Of a stretch of 64,000 nt of DNA, positions 35,148 to 43,588 are shown in pieces. The stretch spans positions 1 through 64,000 of the forward strand of contig CAZRUA010000004.1 of NCBI GenBank assembly GCA_964603125.1, read 5' to 3'. The DNA comes from CAZRUA01 sp964603125 (lineage in GTDB: Bacteria > Bacteroidota > Bacteroidia > B-17B0 > Aurantibacillaceae). Every line of letters starts with the position of its first letter. The first letter of the stretch is position 1. The notes beneath the pieces were generated by a model. The model did not search any database. It saw only the letters and a list, made by a program, of their open reading frames with translations, and was not told the origin of the DNA. A program made the position numbers and the translations under genes.

Positions 35148-37538
35148 ATGAATTTAATAAAAACATTACTTACAGTTTTATCATTTTTAATGATGAAAAA
35201 TGTTGTTTTATCTCAAGTCGAATCTAATCAAACACAGGTTATAAGAGGCACTGTTGTAGATAAGCAATCTCAGGCTACCTTACCAGGAGTTACTATTTCA
35301 CTTCTCAATTCTAATCCAATTATTGCTAGTCAAACTGATATTGATGGTAAATTTAAAATTGAAAATGTGAAACCTGGAAGATACGATGTGAAGTTTTCTG
35401 TTTTGGGATATAAGGAGTTTATCATGCCCAATGTAGAGGTAAATACAGGTAAAGAGGTAGTTGTGGAGGTAGGTTTGGAAGAGAATGTTACCGCTGTAAA
35501 TGAAGTAACAGTAACTGGAACTAAAAAAAATGAAACGGTTAATGAAATGACATCAGTTAGCGCACGTTCATTTTCAATGGAGGAAGTAAATCGTTATGCA
35601 GGTGGACGTTCGGATCCATCACGTTTAGCTGCTAATTTCGCGGGAGTTAGTTCACCTGATGATTCGAGAAATGATATTGTTATCAGAGGTAACTCTCCAA
35701 CTGGAGTTTTATGGAGAATTGAGGGATTAAATATTCCAAATCCCAATCACTTTTCAACCATAGGAACAACAGGTGGTCCGGTAAGTGCTATCAATACAAA
35801 TGTCATTAAGAATTCAGATTTTTTTACTTCAGCTTTTCCTTCGGAGTATGGTAATGCAAACGCAGGTGTTTTTGATCTAGGTTTTAGAACTGGTAATTCC
35901 GAAAAACGCGAGCATACTTTTCAAATTGGGGCATTAACGGGTATTGAAGCTATGACAGAAGGACCAATTAATAAAGAAAAGGGTTCTTCTTATTTATTAG
36001 CTTATCGTTATTCTTTTACTGGAGTGGCTCAAGCTATCGGTATTCCAATCGGTACAACAGCAACACCATTCTATCAGGATTTATCGTTTAAAATAAATAG
36101 CGGCATGACTAAGTTGGGAAGATTTACTTTATTTGGGCTTGGTGCTAAAAGTCATATTAATTTTTCGCATAATAAAATTGATTCAACTGATTTATTTGCC
36201 GACCCTTCTAAAGACAGCTACTTCACCAGTGATATTGGCTTAGTTGGCTTAAAGCATTTTGTAAGAATAAATGACAAAGCATACATCAATACAATTATTG
36301 GAGTAACTTATAATGGTTCAAATTACTTGCAAGATGATGTTGTGAACAAGGAACCTTTGCTTGTTAAACGTGAAGTGGAAAATAAAACAAGCCAACTGCA
36401 TTATTCAATAAACACCTCTTATAATGTAAAGGTTAATCCCAAAGTATTTGTAAAGGCAGGTGCTATAGCGGAGGTGATCAATTTAAATTTAAATGCACGT
36501 CAGTTGGATAGTAATAATGTTTGGGATCAATATTGGGACACTAAAGATTATACCAACTTATTGCAGGCATACGCCCAAGTGAAGTACAGAATTAACGAGA
36601 GCTTAACGTTAAATACAGGATTGCATACTCAGTTTTTAACATTAAACAATTCTTATTCCATTGAACCAAGAGTTGGATTAAAATACCAATTGAACACTAA
36701 GAATAGTTTTAGTGTTGGTTATGGCATGCACAGCCAAATGCAACCAACGGATGTTTATTTTTACAGAACTATTCAGGCTGATGGTTCATATTTGCAAACA
36801 AACAAAGATTTAGATTTCACTCGTAGTCAACATTTTGTTTTGGGTTACGATGTTTTACCGGTAAAGGATTGGAGGATTAAGACTGAGGTATATTATCAGT
36901 TATTAAGTAATGTACCTGTAAGTAAAGACGCAAATAGTTTTTCAATGTTGAATACAGGTGCTAGCTTTATTCCAAATACCGAAGGTAATTTGGAAAATAA
37001 GGGAACTGGAACTAATTATGGCGCAGAATTAACAATTGAGAAATTTTTCAGTAAAGGATATTATGCATTAATCACTGGAACTATTTACGAGTCAAAGTAC
37101 AAAGGAAGTGATAAGATAGAACATAATACTGCCTTTAATGGTAACTACGTTTATAATGTTTTGGCTGGCAAGGAATTTAAGGTTGGCAAAAGTAAACGAA
37201 ACTTAATAAGTTTAGGTGTAAAAATGACACAAGCAGGTGGAAGATATTATACACCGGTTGATTTGCAAGCTTCACAAGCAGCGCAAGCTCAAGTTTTAAA
37301 AGGAGATGATTATGCTTTTAGTGAGAGGAACCCAGGCTTTTTTAGGTTAGATATTAAAACAGGTTTTGTTTTAAATAGTAGCAAGCGTAAAATTTCTCAA
37401 TCTTGGTCGTTTGATATTCAAAATGTAACCAATAATAAGAATGTATTTGCTCAACGTTATAATGCATTAACCAATCAAATTAATACTGCATATCAAATTG
37501 GTTTCTTTCCAAATTTTGTATATAAAGTTCAATTCTAA
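35148..37538 (+). CDS. TonB-dependent outer-membrane receptor with CarboxypepD_reg-like domain
   Basis: A 796-residue exported receptor with a signal peptide ending VLSQ (residue 23). About 32-115 is the carboxypeptidase-regulatory-like Ig domain (IRGTVVDKQSQATLPGVTISLL, DGKFKIENVKPGRYDVKF). About 118-245 is the plug domain, with a VTVTGTKKNE-like TonB-box region and NDIVIRGNSPTGVLWRIEGL. The rest is a 22-strand-type barrel ending in an aromatic residue (YKVQF). No SusD partner is adjacent, so it is more likely a siderophore, metal or small-molecule receptor than a SusC. It is followed within 22 nt by an oxidoreductase and then a LytS/LytTR pair, which may sense the same substrate. Confidence 0.88.
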   Translation: MNLIKTLLTVLSFLMMKNVVLSQVESNQTQVIRGTVVDKQSQATLPGVTISLLNSNPIIASQTDIDGKFKIENVKPGRYDVKFSVLGYKEFIMPNVEVNTGKEVVVEVGLEENVTAVNEVTVTGTKKNETVNEMTSVSARSFSMEEVNRYAGGRSDPSRLAANFAGVSSPDDSRNDIVIRGNSPTGVLWRIEGLNIPNPNHFSTIGTTGGPVSAINTNVIKNSDFFTSAFPSEYGNANAGVFDLGFRTGNSEKREHTFQIGALTGIEAMTEGPINKEKGSSYLLAYRYSFTGVAQAIGIPIGTTATPFYQDLSFKINSGMTKLGRFTLFGLGAKSHINFSHNKIDSTDLFADPSKDSYFTSDIGLVGLKHFVRINDKAYINTIIGVTYNGSNYLQDDVVNKEPLLVKREVENKTSQLHYSINTSYNVKVNPKVFVKAGAIAEVINLNLNARQLDSNNVWDQYWDTKDYTNLLQAYAQVKYRINESLTLNTGLHTQFLTLNNSYSIEPRVGLKYQLNTKNSFSVGYGMHSQMQPTDVYFYRTIQADGSYLQTNKDLDFTRSQHFVLGYDVLPVKDWRIKTEVYYQLLSNVPVSKDANSFSMLNTGASFIPNTEGNLENKGTGTNYGAELTIEKFFSKGYYALITGTIYESKYKGSDKIEHNTAFNGNYVYNVLAGKEFKVGKSKRNLISLGVKMTQAGGRYYTPVDLQASQAAQAQVLKGDDYAFSERNPGFFRLDIKTGFVLNSSKRKISQSWSFDIQNVTNNKNVFAQRYNALTNQINTAYQIGFFPNFVYKVQF

Positions 37539-37560
37539 TTAATAGCCTTAATAAAATACT

Positions 37561-38139
37561 ATGAAGAATATTTTAGTTATAAATGCTCATCCAAACAAGG
37601 AAAGTTTTAATTATGCTATTGCTGAAACGTATGTGAAATCGGCATTAACTATTGGTAATACTGTTGATGTTATTCAAATTGTGGATTTAAAGTTTAATCC
37701 AATTCTAGAGCATGGTTATCAAAAGCGAACCGAACTTGAACCCGATTTATTATTAGCATGGGAGAAAATTAAAAGGGCTAATCATATTGTTGTTGTTATG
37801 CCAATATGGTGGGGAGCAATGCCAGCTGGCTTAAAAGGTTTTTTCGACCGATTATTTTTACCTGGTATGGCATTTAAATACAGGGAAAATTCTGTTTGGT
37901 GGGATAAGTTATTAATTGGTAAAACAGCTCATATAATTGTAACAATGGACACACCTGCATGGTATTATAAAATATTTTACAGGAATGCTGGGATTAGCCA
38001 ATTGAAAAGAAATATTCTTCAGTTCTGCGGAATCAAACCTGTTAAAACTACTATCATTAGTCCAATTAAAAATAGCACATTAGAGTTTAGATTAAATTGG
38101 TTAAAGAAGATAGCTGAGATTGCCAAATATCAATCCTAA
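37561..38139 (+). CDS. Flavodoxin-fold NAD(P)H-dependent oxidoreductase
   Basis: A 192-residue cytoplasmic flavoprotein of the NQO2/MdaB/KefF type. It starts NILVINAHPNKESFNYAIAETY, the FMN/FAD phosphate-binding loop, and has VVVMPIWWGAMPAGLKGFFDRLFLPGMAFKY, the hallmark of this family, followed by a short C-terminal helix. Such enzymes reduce quinones or azo/nitro compounds by two electrons. It lies 22 nt after the TonB receptor and 16 nt before the kinase and is probably co-transcribed. One possible role is reductive release of an imported ligand. Confidence 0.85.
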   Translation: MKNILVINAHPNKESFNYAIAETYVKSALTIGNTVDVIQIVDLKFNPILEHGYQKRTELEPDLLLAWEKIKRANHIVVVMPIWWGAMPAGLKGFFDRLFLPGMAFKYRENSVWWDKLLIGKTAHIIVTMDTPAWYYKIFYRNAGISQLKRNILQFCGIKPVKTTIISPIKNSTLEFRLNWLKKIAEIAKYQS

Positions 38140-38151
38140 TTAGTAAATTTG
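38120..38151 (+). promoter_or_regulatory. Possible internal promoter before the kinase gene
   Basis: TTG (38120-38122), a 21-bp gap, then TAAATTTG (38144-38151) fits the TTG-N17-23-TAnnTTTG layout. It overlaps the 3' end of the oxidoreductase gene, so the kinase may have its own transcript; ATG at 38156 is 4 nt away. Confidence 0.3.
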
Positions 38152-38155
38152 TAAG

Positions 38156-39175
38156 ATGAGTCATAAAAAGTGGAGGTATATTGTAATGATAGTTGTTGGG
38201 GTAATCATCTCACTTCTAATCGATACGGTTATTCCTTTTGATAGTCCTCATCATAATCGAATCCATGATTATATATTAAGTATATTATTAACTTTTTTAA
38301 TTTGGGAAGGTAACTTAGTTATTGATAAGCAAATTGAAAAACGAATTTCATGGCTTCTTCATCCAATTAAAAGACTTTTCATACAACTGCCAATTGGGAC
38401 TATATTTAGCGCATTAACAATTTATCTAGTAATGCTTTTGTATAAATCATATATATGTGATATACCAGAAAGCTTTAAGGATATGCTGTTTATTACTGCA
38501 GTTGTTATTGGAACACTGTCTTCTGTTTTATTAATAATTGTAGAAATTAGCGTGCAGTTTTTTATAAATTGGAAAAAATCTTTGGTAGAAGTAGAAAAGT
38601 ATAAAACTGAAAGCATACAAGCGCAACTGCAAAATTTGAAGACACAAGTTAACCCTCATTTTTTATTTAATAACTTAAGTGTATTATCATCTCTGGTTTA
38701 TATTGATCAAGATAAAGCAGTTGATTTTATTAACCAATTATCAAAAGTTTATAGGTATTTATTGGATAACAAAGATGTTGAATTGAGCAGGGTAGAGGAT
38801 GAACTTAAATTTTTGGAATCATATAATTATTTGTTGCAAATTCGATTTGATTCGAATTTAAAGTTTGAAATACATATTAATCAAAATGCTTTGAATAAAT
38901 TAATTCCACCAATGTCTTTACAAATGTTGGTTGAAAATGCAATTAAGCATAACGAAATTTCAAGTGAACAACCATTACGTATCGAGCTTAAAATCGAAGA
39001 GGATTTTATTACGGTATCAAATAATTTGCAGTTAAGAGATCAACCAGAACCATCTTCAAAAACGGGACTTAAGAATATACGAGATAGGTACAAACACTTT
39101 ACATCAAAGGAAGTGGAGGTTTTTGAGAATGAAAAGGTTTATGTTGTTAAACTACCATTAATTAAGGCTTCGTAA
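38156..39175 (+). CDS. LytS/YehU-type membrane sensor histidine kinase
   Basis: A 339-residue kinase with four N-terminal membrane helices (about 8-25, 38-52, 75-97, 112-138) and almost no periplasmic loop, which suggests sensing in or at the membrane. A short coiled coil leads to the His_kinase domain with QVNPHFLFNNL (phospho-accepting H168), an LxxYLxLxxxRF-like motif, and the HATPase part with VENAIKHN and TGLKNIRDR. It is followed 29 nt later by the LytTR regulator, its obvious partner. Confidence 0.9.
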   Translation: MSHKKWRYIVMIVVGVIISLLIDTVIPFDSPHHNRIHDYILSILLTFLIWEGNLVIDKQIEKRISWLLHPIKRLFIQLPIGTIFSALTIYLVMLLYKSYICDIPESFKDMLFITAVVIGTLSSVLLIIVEISVQFFINWKKSLVEVEKYKTESIQAQLQNLKTQVNPHFLFNNLSVLSSLVYIDQDKAVDFINQLSKVYRYLLDNKDVELSRVEDELKFLESYNYLLQIRFDSNLKFEIHINQNALNKLIPPMSLQMLVENAIKHNEISSEQPLRIELKIEEDFITVSNNLQLRDQPEPSSKTGLKNIRDRYKHFTSKEVEVFENEKVYVVKLPLIKAS

Positions 39176-39204
39176 GGAGTTGTATTATTAAATAATATGA
39201 AGTT

Positions 39205-39960
39205 ATGAATGCAATTATAATTGAAGATGAAAAACTATCGGCAATTCATTTAACCAATTTGTTAAAGAAGATAGATACTTCCATTCAAGTTATTGCTAAT
39301 TACGATTCTGTTAAATCTACTGTTCAAGCATTTAAAAATGGAATGACTTGTGATTTACTTTTCGTGGATATTCATTTGGCAGATGGTATTAGTTTTGACA
39401 TTTTCCAAAAGGTTAATATTGATATACCTGTAATTTTTACTACGGCTTATGATGAATACGCAATTAAAGCATTTAAATTAAATAGTGTAGATTATCTTTT
39501 AAAACCAATTGACGTAAAGGAGTTGAAAGTTGCCATAGAGAAGTTTCAGAAAAATTCAAGACCACAATTAAATATTCTCAGTCAAGGTATTGCGGATGTT
39601 TACAATAAACTAAACTCTCCTTACAAAAACCGGTTTATGGTTAAGTTAGGCGATAATATCGTGTCTCTCAAAGTTGAGGATGTGATATATTTTGTTTACG
39701 AAGATGGAACAGTTATCCTTACATCTAATGCTAATAAGAGATATGCTGTGGATTATACTATGGATAATTTAGAATCATTGGTCAACCCAAGTATGTTTTT
39801 CAGAATTAACCGAAAGGTTTTAATTAATATAAACGCAATTAAAAAGGTAGGGACTTATTTCAATAGTCGATTAATTATAACTGCTGAAAATTTAGAGGGT
39901 GATGATGGGATTGTTAGTAGAGATAGAGTAAATGATTTTAAACTTTGGCTTGATCAGTAG
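39205..39960 (+). CDS. LytTR-family response regulator
   Basis: A 251-residue regulator. The receiver domain (1-120) has E7-D8 acidic residues, phospho-acceptor D55 (LFVDIHLADG), Thr in FTTAYD and Lys in LLKPID. The LytTR DNA-binding domain spans about 135-251 (FMVKLGDNIVSLKVEDVIYF, FRINRKVLININAI). Such proteins bind direct repeats upstream of targets. The likely target is the operon starting at 35148, but no clear LytTR site was identified. Confidence 0.92.
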   Translation: MNAIIIEDEKLSAIHLTNLLKKIDTSIQVIANYDSVKSTVQAFKNGMTCDLLFVDIHLADGISFDIFQKVNIDIPVIFTTAYDEYAIKAFKLNSVDYLLKPIDVKELKVAIEKFQKNSRPQLNILSQGIADVYNKLNSPYKNRFMVKLGDNIVSLKVEDVIYFVYEDGTVILTSNANKRYAVDYTMDNLESLVNPSMFFRINRKVLININAIKKVGTYFNSRLIITAENLEGDDGIVSRDRVNDFKLWLDQ

Positions 39961-40034
39961 TATTTGTTATATATTTCATGATTATACTTTTTATTTAATA
40001 TGATATAAGTCATAACCTTTATTTTAGAGTGCTT

Positions 40035-40042
40035 TAGCTTTG
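40035..40042 (+). promoter_or_regulatory. -7 promoter box for the universal stress protein gene
   Basis: TAGCTTTG, perfect TAnnTTTG, lies 24 nt before the ATG at 40067. Confidence 0.45.
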
Positions 40043-40066
40043 TTGTAAACTTATAAAACAAAACAG

Positions 40067-40918
40067 ATGCACACAATTCTAGTACCAACCGATTTTTCAG
40101 AATGTTCAGCCAATGCTATCAAGTATGCAATTGATTTCGCTGATAAAACTAACCGGAAGCTATTGTTTTTTCATTCGGCTTTTATTTTAATTCCTACACG
40201 CACCACTAGCGAGTTGTATGGAGAAGTAGTAAGGAATAGTAAAAATGAAGCGTTGAAGAAAATGAAGAAGTTTGTCGATCAAATTTACACTTCCTTAAAT
40301 AAGAAAAGACCTAATGATACTACTAAGTTTATTGTAAAATTTGGTGCGGATTTCTTAGACAATGTATTGGAATTAGCCGATGAACAATTTATAGATTTAG
40401 TGATTGTTGGTACTCATGGTGCTTCGGGTTTAAAAAAAGTATTTGTTGGAAGTAACACCTCACATATTATCGAAAAAACGAGTTTGCCAGTTTTAGCCGT
40501 ACCTGGTAAATATGACTTTTCAGGCGTTCATAAGGTAGCATATGCGTCAGCAGATTATGGTAAAATTAATGCAGAACTGAAAAAGGTTATTCCAACAGTT
40601 GTAAAACTAAATGCTAGTTTAGATTTAATTCATATTAAAGATGAAGAAATAGATATTACTTTAGGTAAGAAAAATAATGTGCATGAGGTTGAGAAATCAA
40701 TTAATAAACATTTCCCTGCATTAAAGGCAAAGGCACATGTATTGGCAAATACCAAAGAAAGTGTGAATAAAACAATTCAGGCGTTTGTTAAGTCTCATAA
40801 AATCGATTTGTTAGTGACAGTAACACACAAAAAGGGATTTTTTGAAAGGTGGTTTGCTAAGAATGTCACTTCTAGTATAGCATATGATTTAAAAGTTCCA
40901 ATGTTGGTTCTGAAATAA
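40067..40918 (+). CDS. Tandem-domain universal stress protein
   Basis: A 283-residue cytoplasmic protein with two UspA folds (about 1-148 and 150-283). Domain 1 keeps the ATP-binding motif G-T-H-G-A-S-G-L-K-K-V-F-V-G-S-N-T. Domain 2 lacks it (VTVTHKKGFFERWFAKNVT) and is probably structural. Such proteins protect cells under starvation or oxidative stress. It has its own promoter box and ends 17 nt before the Crp-type regulator, which may be co-transcribed. Confidence 0.9.
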   Translation: MHTILVPTDFSECSANAIKYAIDFADKTNRKLLFFHSAFILIPTRTTSELYGEVVRNSKNEALKKMKKFVDQIYTSLNKKRPNDTTKFIVKFGADFLDNVLELADEQFIDLVIVGTHGASGLKKVFVGSNTSHIIEKTSLPVLAVPGKYDFSGVHKVAYASADYGKINAELKKVIPTVVKLNASLDLIHIKDEEIDITLGKKNNVHEVEKSINKHFPALKAKAHVLANTKESVNKTIQAFVKSHKIDLLVTVTHKKGFFERWFAKNVTSSIAYDLKVPMLVLK

Positions 40919-40935
40919 AATTAATTTGTAAATTC

Positions 40936-41514
40936 ATGCTAAATTTTAGTATGAATTTAGTAAAGCATCTTTCTGAGTATATTGCTATTTCTGTTGAATT
41001 GGAGAAGGCATTGTTGCAAAATGCAAAACGTGTTGAAGTTGCGGCACATGAAAAACTATGTTTAATAGATAAGCCCTGTAAAGATTTGTTTTTCATAGAG
41101 AAAGGACTTTTGCGCGGTTATTATTATGAGGATGGAAAGGAAATAACAAATTGGTTTGGACAGGAAAATGAATTTGGAACATGTTTTTACTCGTTCATAA
41201 CACAATCGCCTTCTTTCGAAAATATCGAGGCATTGGAAGATTGTATTTTATATAAAATTTCGTTTAGTGATTTGCAAAGTTTGTACGCTAATTACCCAGA
41301 AACAGAAAGAATTGGGCGTATAATAACAGAGACTTACTATATAAAATTGGAGGAGCGAATTTTAGGCTTACAGTTTAAAACAGCCAAAGAGCGCTATGCA
41401 AGAATTATTGAAACAAAGCCATCCTTATTGCAACGGACTTCATTGGGCCAAATAGCATCTTATTTAGGTATCACTCAAGAAACACTTAGTAGAATAAGAG
41501 CTGATATTAATTAG
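40936..41514 (+). CDS. Crp/Fnr-family transcriptional regulator
   Basis: A 192-residue regulator (start at 40936, or the second ATG at 40951). Residues about 20-125 are a cyclic-nucleotide-binding-like beta roll (IEKGLLRGYYYEDGKEITNWFG). The C-terminal HTH is short, RTSLGQIASYLGITQETLSRIRADI, as usual for the Bacteroidota branch. Residues needed for cAMP binding are not recognisable and there is no Fnr-type Cys cluster, so the signal is unknown. Its stop overlaps the convergent TolC gene by 8 bp. Confidence 0.88.
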   Translation: MLNFSMNLVKHLSEYIAISVELEKALLQNAKRVEVAAHEKLCLIDKPCKDLFFIEKGLLRGYYYEDGKEITNWFGQENEFGTCFYSFITQSPSFENIEALEDCILYKISFSDLQSLYANYPETERIGRIITETYYIKLEERILGLQFKTAKERYARIIETKPSLLQRTSLGQIASYLGITQETLSRIRADIN

Positions 41515-42919
41515 ATTTTCTTTTTAAGTATAAATCCAATATCTTTTCTTTTAGTAAATAATCGTACTTAGCACTGATTAAGTTTGAAATGGCTTTTTCA
41601 TGATTTGATTTTGTAGAAATAAATTCAAAGCTTGTTAAGCTTCCTTTTTCAAATTTTGTTTTAGCAATTAAAAAGGATTGGTTGTAGTTTTCTTCCTGTT
41701 CCTTAATCACATTGTAGCGTTCAAATGCACTTGTTAAGTCGTTTTGCAATTGTTCAATTATGGTTTTATACAGTGTCTCAGTTGTTTTTTGTTGAACCTG
41801 CGTTCTTTCGTAGTTTGCCTTAGCTAAATTAATTTGTGTTTTCGTTCGTAATCCATTAAAGATTGTTAATTGTAAACTCAATCCTACATAAGTATTTAAA
41901 TTGTTTTTAAATTGTGTATTAAAAGATATTCTGTCCGAAGAATAATTGTATTCTGGTGCATAAACGGTTGTTGGTGTTCCAGCTATATTTACATATGCAT
42001 CAGTTGCCACATTGTTTATACTCATTAATTGTTGAGATAAAGCAGCGCTAGAATAATTGGAGCCTAAACTTCCATTTAAAGAAAGTGTTGGAAATAATTG
42101 CCCTCTTGCCGAATTAAGATTCCCTAAAGCACTTTTTGTTTTGTAACTAGAAGATTGAATAGCTGGTATTGTGTTTTTAATGGAATTGAAATCTAATACT
42201 ATATTATTTTCAGATATTTTTATGTCAGTATTTATTTTCTCAAACTTTGTAGATGTTGACATATTTACATTTAAAAGCTGTGATAGGCTTAGTATCGAGT
42301 TAAACAAATAAGCATTAGAGTTGATAAGATTTATTTTGTCATTGCCTAATTGCCCCTTTGTATCATAAAGTATTGAAGGCGATATAGCTTGGTTTAAGTT
42401 CAGCGTGTTCAACCTTTCTAATTGTTCTTGAGTTGCTTTTATTTGAGCTTCAGCTTGATTGACTAATTCTTGATTTTTTAAAATTTGCAGATAAGCATTA
42501 GTTACCTGAGATTTAATGTCAATAAGTGTTTGTTCAAAATCAAGTTTGCTAGCTTTAAAGTTGTAATTACTTTGAAGATTGTTATTTAAAGAGCTAAGGC
42601 CGCTAAATAAATTCATATTAGCATTTACGCCATACTGCCCTGTATTCACCTCTTGATTGATAAAGGTATTAGTGTACGGATTGATACTTTTACCTGTGCT
42701 AATACCTTGATTTGCATAAGCGGAAATACTTGGAAGGAATGATGCGTAGGATTGTTGTAGCAAAGCTTTACTCGACTTCTTCTGCTGTTCGGCAATACTA
42801 GTCGATAGGTTATTTTTTAAAGCAATATCAATACACTGGTTTAAATTGTAAGTTGTGCTGTCTTGCGCCGCTAGCTTTAAGCAAGCAGTCGTAATTATAG
42901 CTAATACGAGGTATCTCAT
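41507..42919 (-). CDS. TolC-family outer-membrane efflux protein
   Basis: A 470-residue exported protein. ATG 42919 gives a signal peptide ending KLAAQ and starts one base after the ATPase stop; the longer frame to 42940 overlaps the ATPase. The two OEP repeats are visible: LNQCIDIALKNNLSTSIAEQQ near the start and TIFNGLRTKTQINLAKANYERTQVQ in the second half, each followed by long coiled-coil helices. It forms the outer-membrane duct for the adaptor and permeases encoded upstream and is the last gene of the nine-gene unit. Confidence 0.92.
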   Translation of the reverse strand: MRYLVLAIITTACLKLAAQDSTTYNLNQCIDIALKNNLSTSIAEQQKKSSKALLQQSYASFLPSISAYANQGISTGKSINPYTNTFINQEVNTGQYGVNANMNLFSGLSSLNNNLQSNYNFKASKLDFEQTLIDIKSQVTNAYLQILKNQELVNQAEAQIKATQEQLERLNTLNLNQAISPSILYDTKGQLGNDKINLINSNAYLFNSILSLSQLLNVNMSTSTKFEKINTDIKISENNIVLDFNSIKNTIPAIQSSSYKTKSALGNLNSARGQLFPTLSLNGSLGSNYSSAALSQQLMSINNVATDAYVNIAGTPTTVYAPEYNYSSDRISFNTQFKNNLNTYVGLSLQLTIFNGLRTKTQINLAKANYERTQVQQKTTETLYKTIIEQLQNDLTSAFERYNVIKEQEENYNQSFLIAKTKFEKGSLTSFEFISTKSNHEKAISNLISAKYDYLLKEKILDLYLKRKSN

Positions 42920-42920
42920 T

Positions 42921-43586
42921 TTATTTTTCAATTCTTCCATCTAACAAATTAATTATTCGTGAACCGTATTCCGCATTTTTTTCGGAGTGAGTAACTTGTA
43001 TAATAGTTACACCATCTTCTTTATTTATTTTAGTAAAGAGTTGCATTATTTCTTCTCCTTGTTTTGAGCTTAAATTTCCAGTAGGTTCATCGGCTAAAAG
43101 TAATTTTGGTTTAGCAATCAAAGCCCTAGCAATTCCGACCAATTGTTGCTGACCGCCTGATAGCTGTGATGGAAATAGATCTTTTTTTCCAACTATATTA
43201 AACCTATCTAACATATCAGATACCATTGCTTTTCTATCCGAAGATTTATAGTCTTGATATAGTAATGGTGTTTCAATATTTTCATAGACAGTTAGCTCGT
43301 CAATTAAATGGTAAGCCTGGAAAACGAAACCAATGTTTTGTTTGTAAAGCTCGGAACGTTGTTTTTCTTTTAGTTTTGTGACATCGCTATTTAAAAAACT
43401 ATATTCGCCTTCTTCAAATCCATCTAGCATTCCAATAACATTCAATAAGGTTGATTTACCTGAGCCTGAGGGGCCCATAATAGAAACAAATTCACCTTCA
43501 TTTATTGTTAAATTAATGTCTCTTAACAAAAAGTATCTATTGCCTCCTTGTTGAATGTATTTAAAAATATTTTTTAATTCAATCAT
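42921..43586 (-). CDS. ABC transporter ATP-binding protein (MacB/LolD type, altered D-loop)
   Basis: A 221-residue ATPase with Walker A GPSGSGKST, signature LSGGQQQ, Walker B LLLADEPTG and H-loop VTHSE. It differs from the first ATPase of the operon (55615): the signature is followed by LVGIARAL instead of RVAVARAV, and the D-loop reads NLSSKQG where NLDSRNG is normal, so the D-loop Asp is lost. It may power a subset of the five permeases or work as the weaker half of a pair. It lies 2 nt after the fifth permease. Confidence 0.9.
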   Translation of the reverse strand: MIELKNIFKYIQQGGNRYFLLRDINLTINEGEFVSIMGPSGSGKSTLLNVIGMLDGFEEGEYSFLNSDVTKLKEKQRSELYKQNIGFVFQAYHLIDELTVYENIETPLLYQDYKSSDRKAMVSDMLDRFNIVGKKDLFPSQLSGGQQQLVGIARALIAKPKLLLADEPTGNLSSKQGEEIMQLFTKINKEDGVTIIQVTHSEKNAEYGSRIINLLDGRIEK

Positions 43587-43588
43587 AA

